This document shows positions 9,555-21,290 of a stretch of 64,000 bases of DNA, in pieces. The stretch covers positions 18,958,001 to 19,022,000 of the forward strand of contig JARWIR010000008.1 in NCBI GenBank assembly GCA_029959085.1, in the 5' to 3' direction. This DNA comes from Nemophila menziesii. Its lineage: Eukaryota; Streptophyta; Magnoliopsida; Boraginales; Hydrophyllaceae. The first letter of the stretch is position 1. Each line of letters starts with the position of its first letter. The translations under genes were made by a program, and so were the position numbers. The notes below the pieces were generated by a model. It saw only the letters and a list, made by a program, of their open reading frames with translations. It had not been told where the DNA came from and ran no database searches.

Positions 9555-11123
9555 GGGTGAATTATATATAGGGTCTTGGAGATAAATTGTCTTCTCTATA
9601 GAGTAATTTCTTAAATGGCATTCTTCTTAGGGACCTCAATTTTGACAATAGTCTTTCCTACCCTTACTATCACTAAAAGACAAAAAAATGTGATGTCACT
9701 GTTTCTCTCTCCTCTACCTACCACTACCCACCTACCTCCAACCTCCGACCATCTACCACCGACCTCCGACCACCACCGACCACCACCGACCACCACCGAC
9801 CACCAGTCACCGGAAAAAATATAGAGTACTCCGAGAAATTTGGTGAGTACTCTGACAATTTTGCTGAGTACTCAGACCACCAGTCACCGGGAAAAACATA
9901 GAGTATCGGAAAAAACTGAGAGTACTCTCTAAATTTGCTGAGTACTCCGACAATTTGTTGAGTACTCCGAGAATTAAAAGAATACTCTATAAAAATAGTC
10001 GGAGTACTCTATGAAATAGAGAGAGTACTCTATAAAATATTAAGAGTACTCTTTAAAATTAAATAAACACTCTATATAAAATCATGTGTATCTCTTTTTA
10101 ATAAGATTTCTATTAAACAATTAAACCATTTACAATGGATAAATTAAAAAAAAAACTAAACTAATTACAAGGTTTGACCAGATCTGGTAAAACCAGATCT
10201 GAAAAAAAAAAAAAAAAGTTCACGCGTATCACAGTACGCGAAGTAAAAAAAAAAAAAAAAAAAAAGGTTGACCGCTGATGCTCCGGCGAAGCCACCGCCA
10301 TAACAACTTCATCACCACACATTCATCAACGGCGATTAACTGGCTGCTCCGGCGAAGCCACCACCATACACCTTCTTCACCACAACATCACACCACCGAG
10401 AACAACACAAAACAACACCCATTTGCAGCACTTTTCAGATTTGCAACATAACCTCCGTGACTCGAACAGCCATGGAAGAACATGAAGGGAAATCACGAAA
10501 TGAAGGAGAACATGAAGATCTTCAGGCGAAAACGAGATGCTGGTGCTGGTTCGCGAAAACGAGCTTCAGGCGCGCTTCTGTTCGCGCTGGAGAAGCTTCA
10601 AGGAAGCTTCAAGCTCCGGTTCAACACAGATCTGTTCGAAGCTGGCCTGGACACTCCGATTTGCAAGCAGTCGAACGGAAACGGCTGTGAGAAGCTTCGG
10701 AAAAAATGGAAGGTGGCTGAGGTGGTGGTTCGCCGGAGATCTCGAACCCGATGGCCGCTCTTCATTCCAGATCTGTTCGAGCAGCAGCTTCTTCTCCCCC
10801 GATCTGCAACGCTGCTCCGATCTCGGCAGTTGGAGGTGTATTGGTGGTGGTGGTGGTGTTTTGGTGGTGGTGGTGTTTTGGTGGTGGTGGTGGTTTTGGA
10901 GCTTCCATCGATTTAGTGAGCTAATAGGATAGATAATTCTGGAATAGTGAAATATATTATTTAGTATATATAGGAAAAAAACAAAAGAGGGGTAGTCTAG
11001 TAATTGGGGTTTTTGGGTTCATGTGTTAAAACTTTGCTGAGGTCTTTAGTAAGAAGAGGCTCTAGGCCGGGTCCCCATCTTGAAGAGGGGGGTGTGGTCA
11101 AGACCCTAGGTGTAATTATTTCT
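9555..11123 (+). mobile_element. MULE-like element A with GAGTACTC array and GC-rich core
   Basis: A 1,569-bp element flanked by a perfect 9-bp repeat TTGAATAAA (9546-9554 and 11124-11132). Both ends carry AATTAYAYMTAGGGTCTTG as imperfect inverted repeats. It is the inverted relative of the element at 32407-33991: both share a block with CCACCGACC-type repeats, then an array built on GAGTACTC (here about ten units, 9830-10075). The core (10270-10915) is GC-rich, contains GGTGGTGGT runs and the palindrome AGATCTGGT...ACCAGATCT (10179-10200), and has overlapping open frames up to 144 codons with no recognisable protein. Non-autonomous; the core could be captured host sequence. Confidence 0.8.
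9830..10075. repeat. Array of GAGTACTC octamers spaced 20-30 bp
   Basis: GAGTACTC is an 8-bp perfect palindrome. Exact or one-off copies recur about ten times, usually followed by an AT-rich spacer such as TATAAAAT. The same design recurs in the sister element at 33545-33740. Confidence 0.8.
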
Positions 11124-11132
11124 TGAATAAAT

Positions 11133-11460
11133 TAATTTACTACTTTTTTTTGGACACGAATTAATTTACTAATTAAGTAACCGACTTAATAATTAACAGA
11201 ATTACTTTTACAAATGGTTAAAACTTCAAATATTGGGGGTTAACACTATTTTATGTTGACCAGGAAAAACCTTACTGTATGTATATCACGACTTGTGTCT
11301 GGGTGGCACATGGCTCCAATATTAGTTTTTTGTCTAGCTCCAATAGAATAACATTCGATCGGATCTTTAGAAGAAATTTACGAAGACCAGGACTATTTCT
11401 TATTCTTGAAATGTCTAAAAAAAAATTCTTCCATATTTAGAAATTGCTTTAAAAATATCA
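11133..11460. other. Short intergenic stretch
   Basis: No gene or known repeat recognised. Confidence 0.4.
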
Positions 11461-11815
11461 CTGTTCGAAAAATCGATATAGACGGTCGCTTAGGCAACGT
11501 TTAAGTGCTAAAAGGTAGTATATCTTTTAGAAATAGCCTAAGCAACCTTTGGACAGTCTCGAAAAATCTTAGGCGGCCACCTAAACAGTCTGGAGGCTGA
11601 ATATTATAAAAAATCTATTTTTTAATACAAAAAATAAAAAATATTATTTTTTGATATACAAAGTTATACAGACCTGTTTTAAAATTTATACAAATTCAGA
11701 AAGATATTTAAATATAATTGATTATTATTCGTAACCGCCTAACAAGAAAACGGCTCCGCCTAAGAGCTTGAAGGTGGTTGACCGCTCGCCTAACACCTAG
11801 CGTCTTTTAGAACAC
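11461..11815. mobile_element. Possible small TIR element rich in CGCCTAAGCG-type motifs
   Basis: The two ends are imperfect inverted repeats (CTGTTCGAAAAATCG on the left; GTGTTCTAAAAGACG as complement on the right) and the inside has repeated CGCTTAGGC/CGCCTAAC motifs facing inward. Flanks AAAAATATCA and AAAAATACCA differ at one position and could be a decayed TSD. The same motif style is seen at 20500-20912. Confidence 0.4.
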
Positions 11816-11834
11816 TAAAAAAATACCATATAAG

Positions 11835-12005
11835 TGATAAGAACAGCAACTAACAGCACACAGCTCAACAACTCACAGCTCAGCAAATAGTGTGTGCGTG
11901 TGTGTATGTAGACTAGTATATATATATAGATACACTAAGCTGCAAAACTCAATTTTATCAATAATAAATCTTCTCTCAATATCTTCTCTCTTCTACATTC
12001 TATTA
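11835..12005 (+). mobile_element. 5' LTR of a decayed Copia element
   Basis: A short LTR beginning at TGATAAGAACAGC, with a TATA-like TATATATATAGATAC, ends just before a textbook initiator-Met primer-binding site TGGTATCAGAGC (12006-12017). Its right boundary is uncertain by a few bases. The 3' LTR is absent because the element is truncated at about 14245. Confidence 0.6.
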
Positions 12006-14245
12006 TGGTATCAGAGCTACAGATGAAACAAGTTCTTCATCGCCATTAATGGCATAAAATAAGAGCTTTGCTACTCTTTGCTCAATCGATCTTCCGCGCT
12101 TCTTCTAATGGCTGAATCATCTTCTTCTACACCTCATATATCGTCTAGCTCAGAAATTCCAGCTGGATTATTGTTACTTTGTCAAAATTGGGTGTCGCTT
12201 GTTCAAATCAAGCTTGATTCCTCAAACTATGTTATGTGGAAAACTCAACTCGAAGTCGTATTGGAGGCTCATGGATATCTTGATCATGTTACTCGATCGG
12301 GTTCTCCACCTTCATCATATGCATTCCACTTGGCTAATTGAAGATCACCAATTGAAGGTATCACTTCTATCTTCGATGATTCCATTTATGTTTTCTCAAG
12401 TTGTAAGGTCTCATACTTCCCACGATGTGTGGAGTAAACTTGAAGAACTATTCGTAAATCAATGCCGCACTCACGTACACCAATTAAAGATGAAGCTTCG
12501 TAACATCAAAAAGGGTGATAAAACGATGAGTGAATATTTTGCTAATATTCAAGATATATGCGATGGCTTAGACACAACAGCTGCTTCTTTGCCTCTTGAG
12601 AATGTAATTATGTACACGCTTACATGTTACCTACTTAGTATAATCAATTTAAATCTAGCATCCGAATAACAAATGCTCAAACCTCAACTCTTAGCTTTCA
12701 TTCTCTTGGAATTTTGTTAGTTCCAGAAGAGTTACACATGAAAATGGCTGAAACTCATGAATCTTCTATGCAAACATCACTATTCTTTCATCTACTACAA
12801 ATTCCTCATCTAATATATCTAATCGTGGACGAGGACCTTCTAATCAATGAATAGGATATGTTAATGAGGTCGTGGTAAGCAGTTTTTTACTCAGAATAAT
12901 TCTATTCTTGGTGCACCACCATCACTGTCTTATGGTATGAATTCGAATGCTCCTACCTATCAAATATGCACCCGTGTAGGACATATTGCTCTTGATTGTT
13001 GGTACAGGTCTGATATGGTGAATTATCCATCACCACGAGCTCAGAATCGAGTTGTTTTAGCAACTCGCTCCACTAATAATCTTGTTCAACACCCTCAACA
13101 CCAAGTATATGATCCAGAAATGTGGTATTTGGATAGTGGTACCAATAGCCATGTTACTAATGATCCTCACTTGCTTCAACAGTCTCAGCCTTATCATGGT
13201 TCAAGTTTTGTCTCTGTTGGAAATTATCAAGCTCTTGATATTTCCAACATTGGACATAGTAAGCTCCTTACTCCTTCTTCCTCTTTCTTCTTGAAATCCA
13301 TTCTTCATGTTCCATTTATTTCATCAAATTTGTTGTCCATCTCCAAATTTACAGCCGATAACAATTGTGTCATAACCTTTACCTCCAAGTCAGTATATAT
13401 ATGATTCTAGGTCACACAAGTTACTCTTTCAGGGCCCTTGTAGGGATGTCTTATATCCACTAACATCTGGTGCAAGTCCATCTTCTACACAGGCTCCTTC
13501 ATGTCCTTCTCAGTCCTTGATGTGTTTTTCTTCAAAAATGGTAGCTTCATCAGCTGTTTTGTGGCATTTGCGTTTGGGCCATCCATCTTCTCAAGCCTTG
13601 ACTCCTTTGTCTTCAGTTTTAAATACTAGATTAGATCATTTTGGTGTTAAGTGTAATTCTTGTGCCGTTTCAAAGGCACATAAACTCCCCTTTTCTTTAT
13701 CTGTTACATACTCTAAACAGCCTTTCGATATTATTCACTCTGATGTGTGGGGACCTTCACCTACAAGTTCTTGCTCATCCTTTACATATTATGTCTTTTT
13801 TGTGGATGATTTTAGTAGGTTTAGCTGGGTGTATCCTTTGAAACATAATTCAGAAGTATGTGAGGTTTTCAAAGCTTTTATAACTATTATTCAAAATCAG
13901 TTTAACACAACTATTAAGTGTCTCAATTAAGATAATGGTGGTGAGTACACCAGTAATTCCTTTAAAATGCATCTTCAGTCTTTATGGATCATTCATAAAA
14001 CTTCTTTCCCTCACACTCTTGAACAATACGGCGTGTCTGAACGAAAGTATAGGCATTTAATTGTGACTACTTTAGCCTTGCTTACACATGCCTCTTTACA
14101 TATTAAATTTTGGTGTGAAGCTTTAGCTGCATCTGTCTATCTGATCAATCTACTACCTAATCCCACACTTCAAAATATTAGCCCTTATGAAACTTTATTC
14201 ACTACTTGCCCTTCATATGATCACCTCCTCTTCCTTCCCACACAC
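12006..14245 (+). pseudogene. Copia gag-pol remnant, truncated in integrase
   Basis: After the primer site, gag starts at the ATG at 12108 (MAESSSSTPHI). It shifts frame near 12330 and continues (WSKLEELFVNQCRTHVHQLK). A zinc-knuckle remnant at about 12955 reads YQICTRVGHIALDC, with the first Cys replaced by Tyr. The protease signature is WYLDSGTNSH (about 13120), the pre-integrase motif LWHLRLGHPS (13560), and the integrase core starts HSDVWGP (13735). Stops occur at 13402 and 13928. Integrase is lost after ISPYETLFTTCPSYDH and sequence of a minus-strand LINE follows, so reverse transcriptase, RNase H and the 3' LTR are missing. Order gag-PR-INT establishes Copia; gag and short LTR suggest the Ale/Retrofit group. 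Confidence 0.85.
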
Positions 14246-14249
14246 TTAT

Positions 14250-15650
14250 AAAGCCCCATTTTCAATCTCCATGTCCTTATTAACATCACTCGCGCCCCCT
14301 TATCCCCCTTAGCCCCATTGTTTTTCCTTCTCCTAGACCCCCACAACTTTTTCTTTGATAACTTCCCCCGACGTGAACTTGTGTACCTCTACCACGTCTT
14401 TTAAATTTTTCCATTGTTCAAAGCTTGGTGACGCTGTCACATGATGGTCCCTCACTCCTCCCCCGGTACTATTACTCGTGTTGACCTTAACCCCTTCCTT
14501 CCCTTTATTATTTTTGGCCTTCATTCCAGATCCTTGGCCGTTACTTTGAATCCCATATACGAATCGCCCTCCATCCAAGCTTCCTCATCCATTCATAACG
14601 CCTCAAAACACGAGCCCAAACCTTTTTGTAAGGCCGGTTTGTATGCACTACTCATATTCCCTTTTCCATTCCCTCTATTCCCTCTCTGTTTTGTCATCCA
14701 TTCCCATATTTTTCTTTGTTTATCGGTGTGTCCATTCTAATCGCATTAGGTGCCTTACGAGCCAAATTCCTAAATTCACTCACATCCATTGTCCTTGTCC
14801 TATTCGGAGGGCAATTCTCTTTCCTATGACCAAATTTACCACAACCAAAACATATTAAGTGTAAACCTTCACATTCCACTTTACACACATCCGAACCAAT
14901 TTTTACTTTCGGTTTTAATGGTTTTGAAGATCAATTTCAAGGCTAATCGCGCATAGTTTCCTCTTAACCCCCTATTCATTGGATCGATCTTTATTGTTCT
15001 ACCTAACTTGTCACCGTTTTTTCCAATATTCGAGACGTATAATTGTGCATTCCAACATTCAAGATCCTAACCTATATCGTTGTTGTCGTGATAGAGTTTG
15101 TTACAACATTAAAATTCGGCGTCCATTCTCTCACTACAAGATAATGATCCAAGACCATCCACGACCCTCCTGAGATAGCAAAATTAAAATTCTCTTTTTT
15201 TGCAAACTTAACCATGTAATATCCATGACCAACTTTAACTAATTATAAGTGTCCAACTGGGTTCCAAATTTGTCTCAATTTAGTTTATAAATATGTGAAG
15301 CCTACCTCTCTTCCCAAAAGTCGAAGTACCGTAGTATTACGCCAAAGACGAATCCCTTTTTGTATTTCATCCCTCGTACGAATTACAGTTGGAATTTTAT
15401 CATTCACCGTTACTACATCACTTTCTATTAATTCCTCTAATTCCATGAATTCATCTTCCCCTTTGCCTTTATACACTCCTGTTTCATTAGTGTTCTCAAT
15501 AACTGGAATAATTACATTATTCACAGTAACCGTTCCATTCCACCCACCTAGTTTTGGTCTATTAAATGCCTTGGATTGCATACTTGAACCTGCATTGCTT
15601 CCTACTATCACTGGTTTGTTATTGTGGCTAGAGTTCCAACTAATTGTTGT
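14250..15650 (-). pseudogene. LINE ORF1 (DUF4283 plus zinc knuckle), broken
   Basis: Read on the minus strand, a frame starting near 15640 gives KLGGWNGTVTVNN and an acidic stretch, then IRLWRNTTVLRLLGREVGF. After a frame break it continues with a DUF4283-like body (ISGGSWMVLDHYLVVREW; GRTIKIDPMNRG; YARLALKL) down to about 14920. A zinc knuckle, CFGCGKFGHRKENC, lies near 14840-14800, followed by a basic/serine tail (14700-14333). This is the usual order of ORF1 in plant L1-type LINEs, an RNA-binding nucleocapsid-like protein. Several stops and frameshifts inactivate it. No endonuclease or reverse transcriptase follows; the element ends against the Copia remnant at 14245. Confidence 0.75.
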
Positions 15651-15664
15651 TGATTTTTCTTTCA

Positions 15665-16375
15665 GTGCATGGTCGCTCCTGAGTGTGATATAATTCAACA
15701 CAAAAGAATAGAAGCATTTAACTGCAAGTGTACGGGTCGTTCCGAGTAATATATAAGAAAAAAGGGACTTTGTCTCCACATGGATTGCCAGAGTAGATTT
15801 ATATGCTTAAATAGTAAAGTAGAACTAATTGGAATGTAAATAAAAATGAATTTTTTTTGGTTTCTAAATAATAAAAGACAAATTCAAGAAATATTGAGTA
15901 AACTGATGTTAAACTAAAAATTAAACTAAAGAGAGATTACACAAATATGAGAAATATACTTGAGTCTCGCTAGGAAATCACCTAAGTTCACAATCTAATG
16001 CATTCGTTTAAGGGTAAAGTGGGTATTTGATATTAGTTGTGATTCTAATATTTTCCTAACTCCCATCAGGGTAGACTTAGGAAGCTATTTTACTGTAATT
16101 ACTAACCTCGCCAGGGAGACTATAAGCTACTTCGAATAATTAAGGTTATACCCAATTGGCTATGTGGTTAGTCAAGGCCGCCAGACTCAATAACGGAAAC
16201 CGCGCGTCTCTATCCTAGTTCTGTAATTAAACACCCCTTCTGGATGATCGCCGCCACTAGCGAATAACCTAATTACTAAAACCTATCTTTAATTTGCGCC
16301 TAATTAAGTAAACAAGTGCAAGAATAAAGTTGATATGCACGCAACTTAATTTAAATTACAACGGCAAGTTCAGAA
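15665..16375 (-). mobile_element. Divergent LTR remnant related to the solo-LTR family
   Basis: Shares landmarks, in the same order, with the solo LTR at 21681-23223 on this strand: GCAAGTGTACGGGTCGT (15723), TGCATTCGTTTAAGGG (15998), CTAACTCCCATCAGGG then AGACTTAGGAAGCTATT (16058), and the CGCCAGGGAG and CGCCAGAC hairpin-motif positions. It is clearly more diverged and lacks the terminal hairpin, so the boundaries are approximate. The minus-strand open frame 15285-15779 runs from here into LINE ORF1 and is not one gene. Confidence 0.55.
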
Positions 16376-16870
16376 AAGCCGTTGTCTCTATCAGTTTGTT
16401 CCTCCATGTTGACAACGTTATCCGCCATCTGCTATGAGGAGTGAAGTTTTGCCATGGCTTCCATTGGGTGTGCAGGAGGATCAGGCTGAAGAGCACCGCC
16501 ATTTAGCAGCGGCAACGACATGGATGCTATGCTAACGTTCAAATTTTATTGTTATAAGAGTTCTTATATTTGTGGAGCGTTTTTAAATAGACCAACCTAG
16601 TTTAGTACTTTATTAACTACTATATAGTTTAATATAAATATAATAAATTTTTAACTTTTTACATATAAAAAATATATCGGTTTTTAGTCTAACGCTTAAT
16701 CATGTGTTTTGCACCTCAGGCTATTTAGGATTCCATCACTTTTTTGTGCTCCTCGCTGTAAGCAACACTTGCTACAAGCTATATAAGTCAGACTCGTGAT
16801 TGTAACATATTTAAAACACATTTTTAAATGTTGAATACAAAAGTCATTATTCATTTGATTATAAAGGGTT
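16376..16870. other. Stretch without recognised gene
   Basis: A short GC-rich part (16376-16520) may continue the adjoining LTR remnant; the rest is AT-rich with nothing recognisable. Confidence 0.4.
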
Positions 16871-16880
16871 ACACGTCAAC

Positions 16881-17244
16881 CTGACTAACTGTTCCTAGAA
16901 TCGGTGCACCGGACCGGAGAGGAAAGCGGTCCAGAACCGGACCGGTATGCCGGGGTAGCGGCTCGGGTCTTCAAAAAAAATGGATGTGAAAAACCGTTCC
17001 GATAAGGAACGGTCCGATAAGAACCGGAACTGTGAGTTTTTTTTTTAAAGTTAGCCAAAACCGGATAAGGACCGGACCGGAACCGGTGAACCAGTCCCTT
17101 TTACCGGTCGTACTTCTAAGTTTTAGGACCGAAAACCGGACCGGACCGGGACCGATAGCGGAGGACCGGTAAGCCAGACCAGACCGGTTTACCGCAGGTC
17201 CGATAAGAACCGGTTCGAACCGCACGTTAGTTAGGCTGAAGTAC
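16881..17244. mobile_element. ACCGG-rich small insertion with 10-bp direct flanks
   Basis: A 364-bp block full of ACCGGACCGG and GAACCGGT motifs, sharply different in composition from its surroundings. It is flanked by the perfect direct repeat ACACGTCAAC (16871-16880 and 17245-17254), so it is a transposed unit. Terminal inverted repeats are weak (CTAACT near both ends). The style is that of non-autonomous hAT-type elements such as 41466-42052, but the family is unproven. Confidence 0.6.
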
Positions 17245-17540
17245 ACACGTCAACAAAAGAACATCAAAATAATTTTTCAAGATCTGATATTGAGGCAAGC
17301 CATGTGTTAACTAAAGGGGTTGCGATTGATGAAAGAATTTTTATTTCTTTTCATATATAAATTAGTGCCTACCCTCTTCTTCCCTCTCCCCTCTCCCCTC
17401 TTTCCCTGTGCTATTGTTTCTTTTTGGTCGGCAATAATTCACAAGTTCAAAATAGTTGGCATGTGCAATAAGTTGCGAATGGACAAGCAATAAGGTGGCA
17501 GTTAAGCTATTATGCATGTGGATAATACCTTTTTTTTTTG

Positions 17541-17666
17541 TCAAAAATGTGGATAATACAAACAATAGTAAATTTACCTATCGACAAGTGCGATGGTATA
17601 CTGACTTTTTTTTTTGGTCAAAAATGTGGATAATACAAACAATAGTAAATTTACCTATCGACAAGT
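17541..17666. repeat. Direct duplication of a 49-bp unit, period 77
   Basis: The unit TCAAAAATGTGGATAATAC... ending CGACAAGT occurs at 17541-17589 and again at 17618-17666, each preceded by a T run. Nothing else recognised between 17255 and 18000 apart from a (CAAA)n run at about 17687-17707. Confidence 0.85.
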
Positions 17667-18004
17667 ATACTTTGCTCCCGGTATAAAAAACAAACAAACA
17701 AACAAACATACCAAGGTCCTGATTATGGCGATTCATGCCCGTGGCCGGATCCAGGACAGGGAACGTCCCCGATCCTGAAAGACAATGAGAAAATTGTCAG
17801 AAATTTTTTTCTTCAAAAAATGGATTTTCGCTTCCCACCCCCCTCTTCCACAACCCATACTTCGCTCCTCAAACCTTCTCAAACAAAAAATTATCCAAAA
17901 AATAAAAACCGTGCTACCAATGTGATTCTTCCTGATTATCTAACTTCCCGTCCCCCTCCCCATTGTCCCCCGAGATCCATTCGGGATCCGCCCAATTAAG
18001 GTAG

Positions 18005-18006
<2 letters not shown>

Positions 18007-18074
<68 letters not shown>
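18007..18074. repeat. (AT)n microsatellite
   Basis: About 34 uninterrupted AT units. The following stretch to 18650 holds no recognised gene. Confidence 0.95.
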
Positions 18075-18075
<1 letters not shown>

Positions 18076-18689
18076 CCTTTAGTCGAAATATGGAGTCGTA
18101 TCCAAGTTAGGGAGTCCAAATCTTATCAAAATTCGTATTCCTAAATTGTAGGATAGGATAATCTTTTGTAGATTGATTTGGTCATATCTCTTTCGTTACT
18201 TTATCAGAATTTAATGTGCTTTATACAAAAAGGACCGAAATTTAAATATCCATCTGCTAATATAAAGGGCTCCTCCAACTTCATGACTGGTTTTCTACAA
18301 CATTACAATTAATGAACGTAATTCCAACATGACAGATTCTTTACTTTCCAAATATGTCCAAACTTTTCTTTTTTAATTATGACTACGGGGATTCTTTGTT
18401 TTTCTTTACTTCTTATCATTATCCCAAGGTGTAATAGCTTCCATTACCTAAGTGCTACACAAATAACACATAGTTTACACGCAAAAGCTTATAAAATAGC
18501 AAAACACCTAAAACTGGACAAGAAAGTGTAAAGTATAAATAAATAGGGTAAAATCTAGAAATTAAGTACTAAGTACCCCTAAAATGTGTCTCATAAATAG
18601 ATTATTCTATAACATAAATGGAGATATCACCTACCTATAGGGGGTAAACCAATTAGTACCAATTGTATTTTTAAGAGAAAATTGAGACT

Positions 18690-19260
18690 TGATAGCTCAG
18701 TGGAAAAATTCAATGTCAGACTTTTTATTAGAGATTTTACCCGAAAGATATTATAGCAAGTTCCATGTTGTTATAGAGGGCTACTATGATACAAACATGA
18801 TATCTAATAATGAAGAAGTAAGTTCCACTAGTGGGTATGTGTTTTCCTTAGGTGGAGGTGTTGTATCATGGAAATCTTCTAAACATATTTGTATAACACG
18901 TTCCACATGGATTCTGAATTTATAGCACTAAAGTTGGCAGGGCAAAAAGCCGAATGATTGAGAAGTCTCTTAGATGATGTGCCATTATAGGAAGGAAAAG
19001 CCACAACAATTTAACTTCATTGTGACTCAGATCGGCGATTACGGTCTCTCACAATAGTGTCTACAATGGTAAACGAATACATATATCCATCATACATGGG
19101 TAAGTAGAGCATCTTCTGGGGACTGGTCGGATAGCCTTAGAATATGTACGATCAGAGGATAACTTAGCTGGCCCATTTCCTGAAGGCTTAACCAGTAGAG
19201 TAGTTTTGGAGACATCGAGGGGCATGGGGTTAAATACAATCCAATAAAGAATGCCTCAAA
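18690..19260 (+). pseudogene. Copia RNase H remnant
   Basis: The frame at 18689-18925 contains [33 protein letters not shown] and KHICITRST, the core of the Copia RNase H domain (its first catalytic Asp is the D of YYDTN). Out of frame it continues as [22 protein letters not shown] and LHCDS, then near 19190 a PVE..RHRGAWG-like tail typical of the C-terminus of Copia pol. Several stops. No reverse transcriptase precedes it, so this is a 3' pol scrap. Confidence 0.75.
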
Positions 19261-20090
19261 TGTACTAGAATCCCATCCCTATTGCGCACTATAGTGCAAA
19301 AGAGTTTGAGTGGTTACTCTTAATAAATTCATAGCCTCTAGTGGTGGTCCTACTGAGAAGGACTTGATGAATTTATCGTTTATCAAGGATGAGTATTTAC
19401 TCTTAACGAATTCATAGTAGTGGTATTATGTATAAGGGCTTAATTAATTCACTAATGATAAAGGCTGAGTGGTAACTCTTGATGAATTTTGAGTTCTACT
19501 GAGATGAACTAGATTCACCGACTGTCTACATAAGTCCCAGTCTGGAAAGAGTCCATACCCCTCTGTGGTGTTCCTACTGAGAAGGGCTTGATTTACTCGC
19601 CAACTTGTGAAGAGGTTGAGCTTTAAAAATCTCTTAATAATTTCAAGTTCCTAGGGGGAAGTCTAACAAGGGTTAGACGTTTCTTGAAATTACCTACGTG
19701 AGTGAGAAGATGTGGGACGCATTCTATAGAGACGTGGGCTGTCCTCTTAAAGAATTATTAAGAACCAAGGTATGTCCATGACCCTTAAAGTGTGTATGTC
19801 AGCAGTGTAAAATTTTCTTTAAACAACCAAATTGAGTATGTGTTGTGAGGGTCTCCGTTGAAGAATGTCTTTGGCGACGGATTCGGTTGGTGCCTCAATT
19901 CACTATATATTAATTCATATCTTTGGCAATTTGGATATGGTGCTTAAGTACAATTCAATCCATCACTTGCTCAGAATCTCTTATTCTCCTTTTGTTTTTC
20001 ATAAAGCCTTGTGTGGTGGATTGTTGTATGATTTATATAAAGATCATGGTTGTTATAAAACAGATGGACAATTGATAGAAAAATGAACAA
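19261..20090 (+). repeat. 3' untranslated/LTR-like remnant with degenerate tandem units
   Basis: Immediately downstream of the Copia RNase H scrap lie three degenerate units with TACTCTTAA(T/C)(A/G)AATTCATAG and CTACTGAGAAGG(A/G)CTTGAT (near 19315, 19395 and 19455-19580). This looks like the 3' end of the same element. The 73-codon frame at 19865-20086 is not a recognisable protein. Confidence 0.4.
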
Positions 20091-20159
20091 CCTTACATAA
20101 AACATTCTTTGTTATTAATATTTTTAACTTCCACCCGCATTGGTTAGGTAGAAGGTAAT

Positions 20160-21290
20160 TTATATTTTTATATTTAAAATTCTTACTATACATTCAAATA
20201 ACTACTACCCATGCTAGTGAGAAGCCTTGAGTTTATCCCCCATGTGCGCCACCGCCGCTTGCACAACTCGACTACTGCGACGAAGGGGGCATGGTCATGG
20301 GAGTTGGGAGAATTAAAAATAAAATAAAAAACTTCTCTTTTTGCAAAAAAAGTTTTCTTTATAGTTGGAGTTCAAAGATCAAAATGTTTGGAGCCTTACC
20401 TCGACTTTCTTCTTAATATTATTCCCAGGTTTTGAAAATGATTTATGGTCTTAATTGTCTACTATTACATCATCTTTGTTGCATTATCTTGACCAGGTTA
20501 TGCGGTAGAAATCGCCGTCCTAGCGCCGCCTACGCGTCAACTCCCCCCTCAGCCGCTTACGCCTAGTAAAAATGCTAGGCGTTTTTTCCTGCCGCCTAAC
20601 CCGCCTATGCGCCGATCCGGCAAAAAATAGTCGCCTAGGCCTTCTTTTTTAGTTTTCTTATTTTCGAGAATTCTTGAATTGATATTATAACTTAAGTTTG
20701 AGTATTTTTATATTTACTATAGTGTTGTTAGATGAATTTTATGACTTAAATAGTTAATAGTGTTATAATTACTATGTATATATTACTAGATATACAAAAT
20801 TATATAGCGAAATTCAAAACCGCCAATTCCCGCAAACGCCCCGTATAATCCCGCCTAGGCGCTAGGCCCCCGGTCAACCGCCTAGGCCGCAAGACAGAGA
20901 TCTACAACATAGTGACCAGGTTCATTGGCTGTTATTTAAACTTTCAAAATGTTTTTTTAATGCCTGATTCTCAGCCTTATTGTCTCCGCGTTCGATATAG
21001 ATCCAAAAAGGTATAAATTGTTGAAACATTTTCATTTATTTATGTGTACCTGCATGAGTACTTTATAGCAAATTTCATTACTTCATGTGCACTTAAATGT
21101 AGGAAATAGTGGTTATACCTTGGGGAGCGTACCAATATTGAATAGTGATCGCCTCGGCTATACCCGAATTTGTTCTTAAGGGAATGAAATCTCCATGCTA
21201 CTATAATCTCTTTCGGGTTAGTTTGTTTTTATTTCCATTTAATATTTGTAAGACCATTACATTTTGGTTTTCCCTTTTCTCATTAAGGAT
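20160..21290. repeat. Dispersed repeat, copy A (interrupted)
   Basis: Matches 30885-31730 in the same orientation: CCATGCTARTGAGAAG near the left end, GTTTATCCCC, GAGTTGGGAG, then AGTACTTTATAGCAAATTTC and TTGGGTTAG/TTCGGGTTAG near the right end. Copy A is split by the insertion at 20500-20912. No coding sequence; family unknown. Confidence 0.7.
20500..20912. mobile_element. Small TIR element with CGCCTAGGCG motifs
   Basis: A 413-bp unit flanked by the perfect repeat TGACCAGGTT (20490-20499 and 20913-20922). The ends are imperfect inverted repeats (ATGCGGTAGAAATC; ATGTTGTAGATCTC as complement). Inside, CGCCTAGGC-type palindromes are repeated near both ends. The sister repeat at about 31195-31220 reads straight through this site (TTGTCCAGCTTCATTGG), so the empty site is visible. 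A 9-10 bp TSD would fit a MULE. Confidence 0.7.

Noticed and set aside
10457..10932. Three overlapping open frames of 77-144 codons in MULE A
   Set aside because: They lie in all three plus frames of a GC-rich, GGT-repeat region, show no known domain and are not conserved in the sister element.
15285..15779. 164-codon minus-strand frame as a single gene
   Set aside because: It joins an LTR remnant to LINE ORF1 sequence; a chance fusion across element boundaries.
19865..20086. 73-codon plus-strand frame
   Set aside because: No recognisable domain; lies in retroelement 3' remnant.
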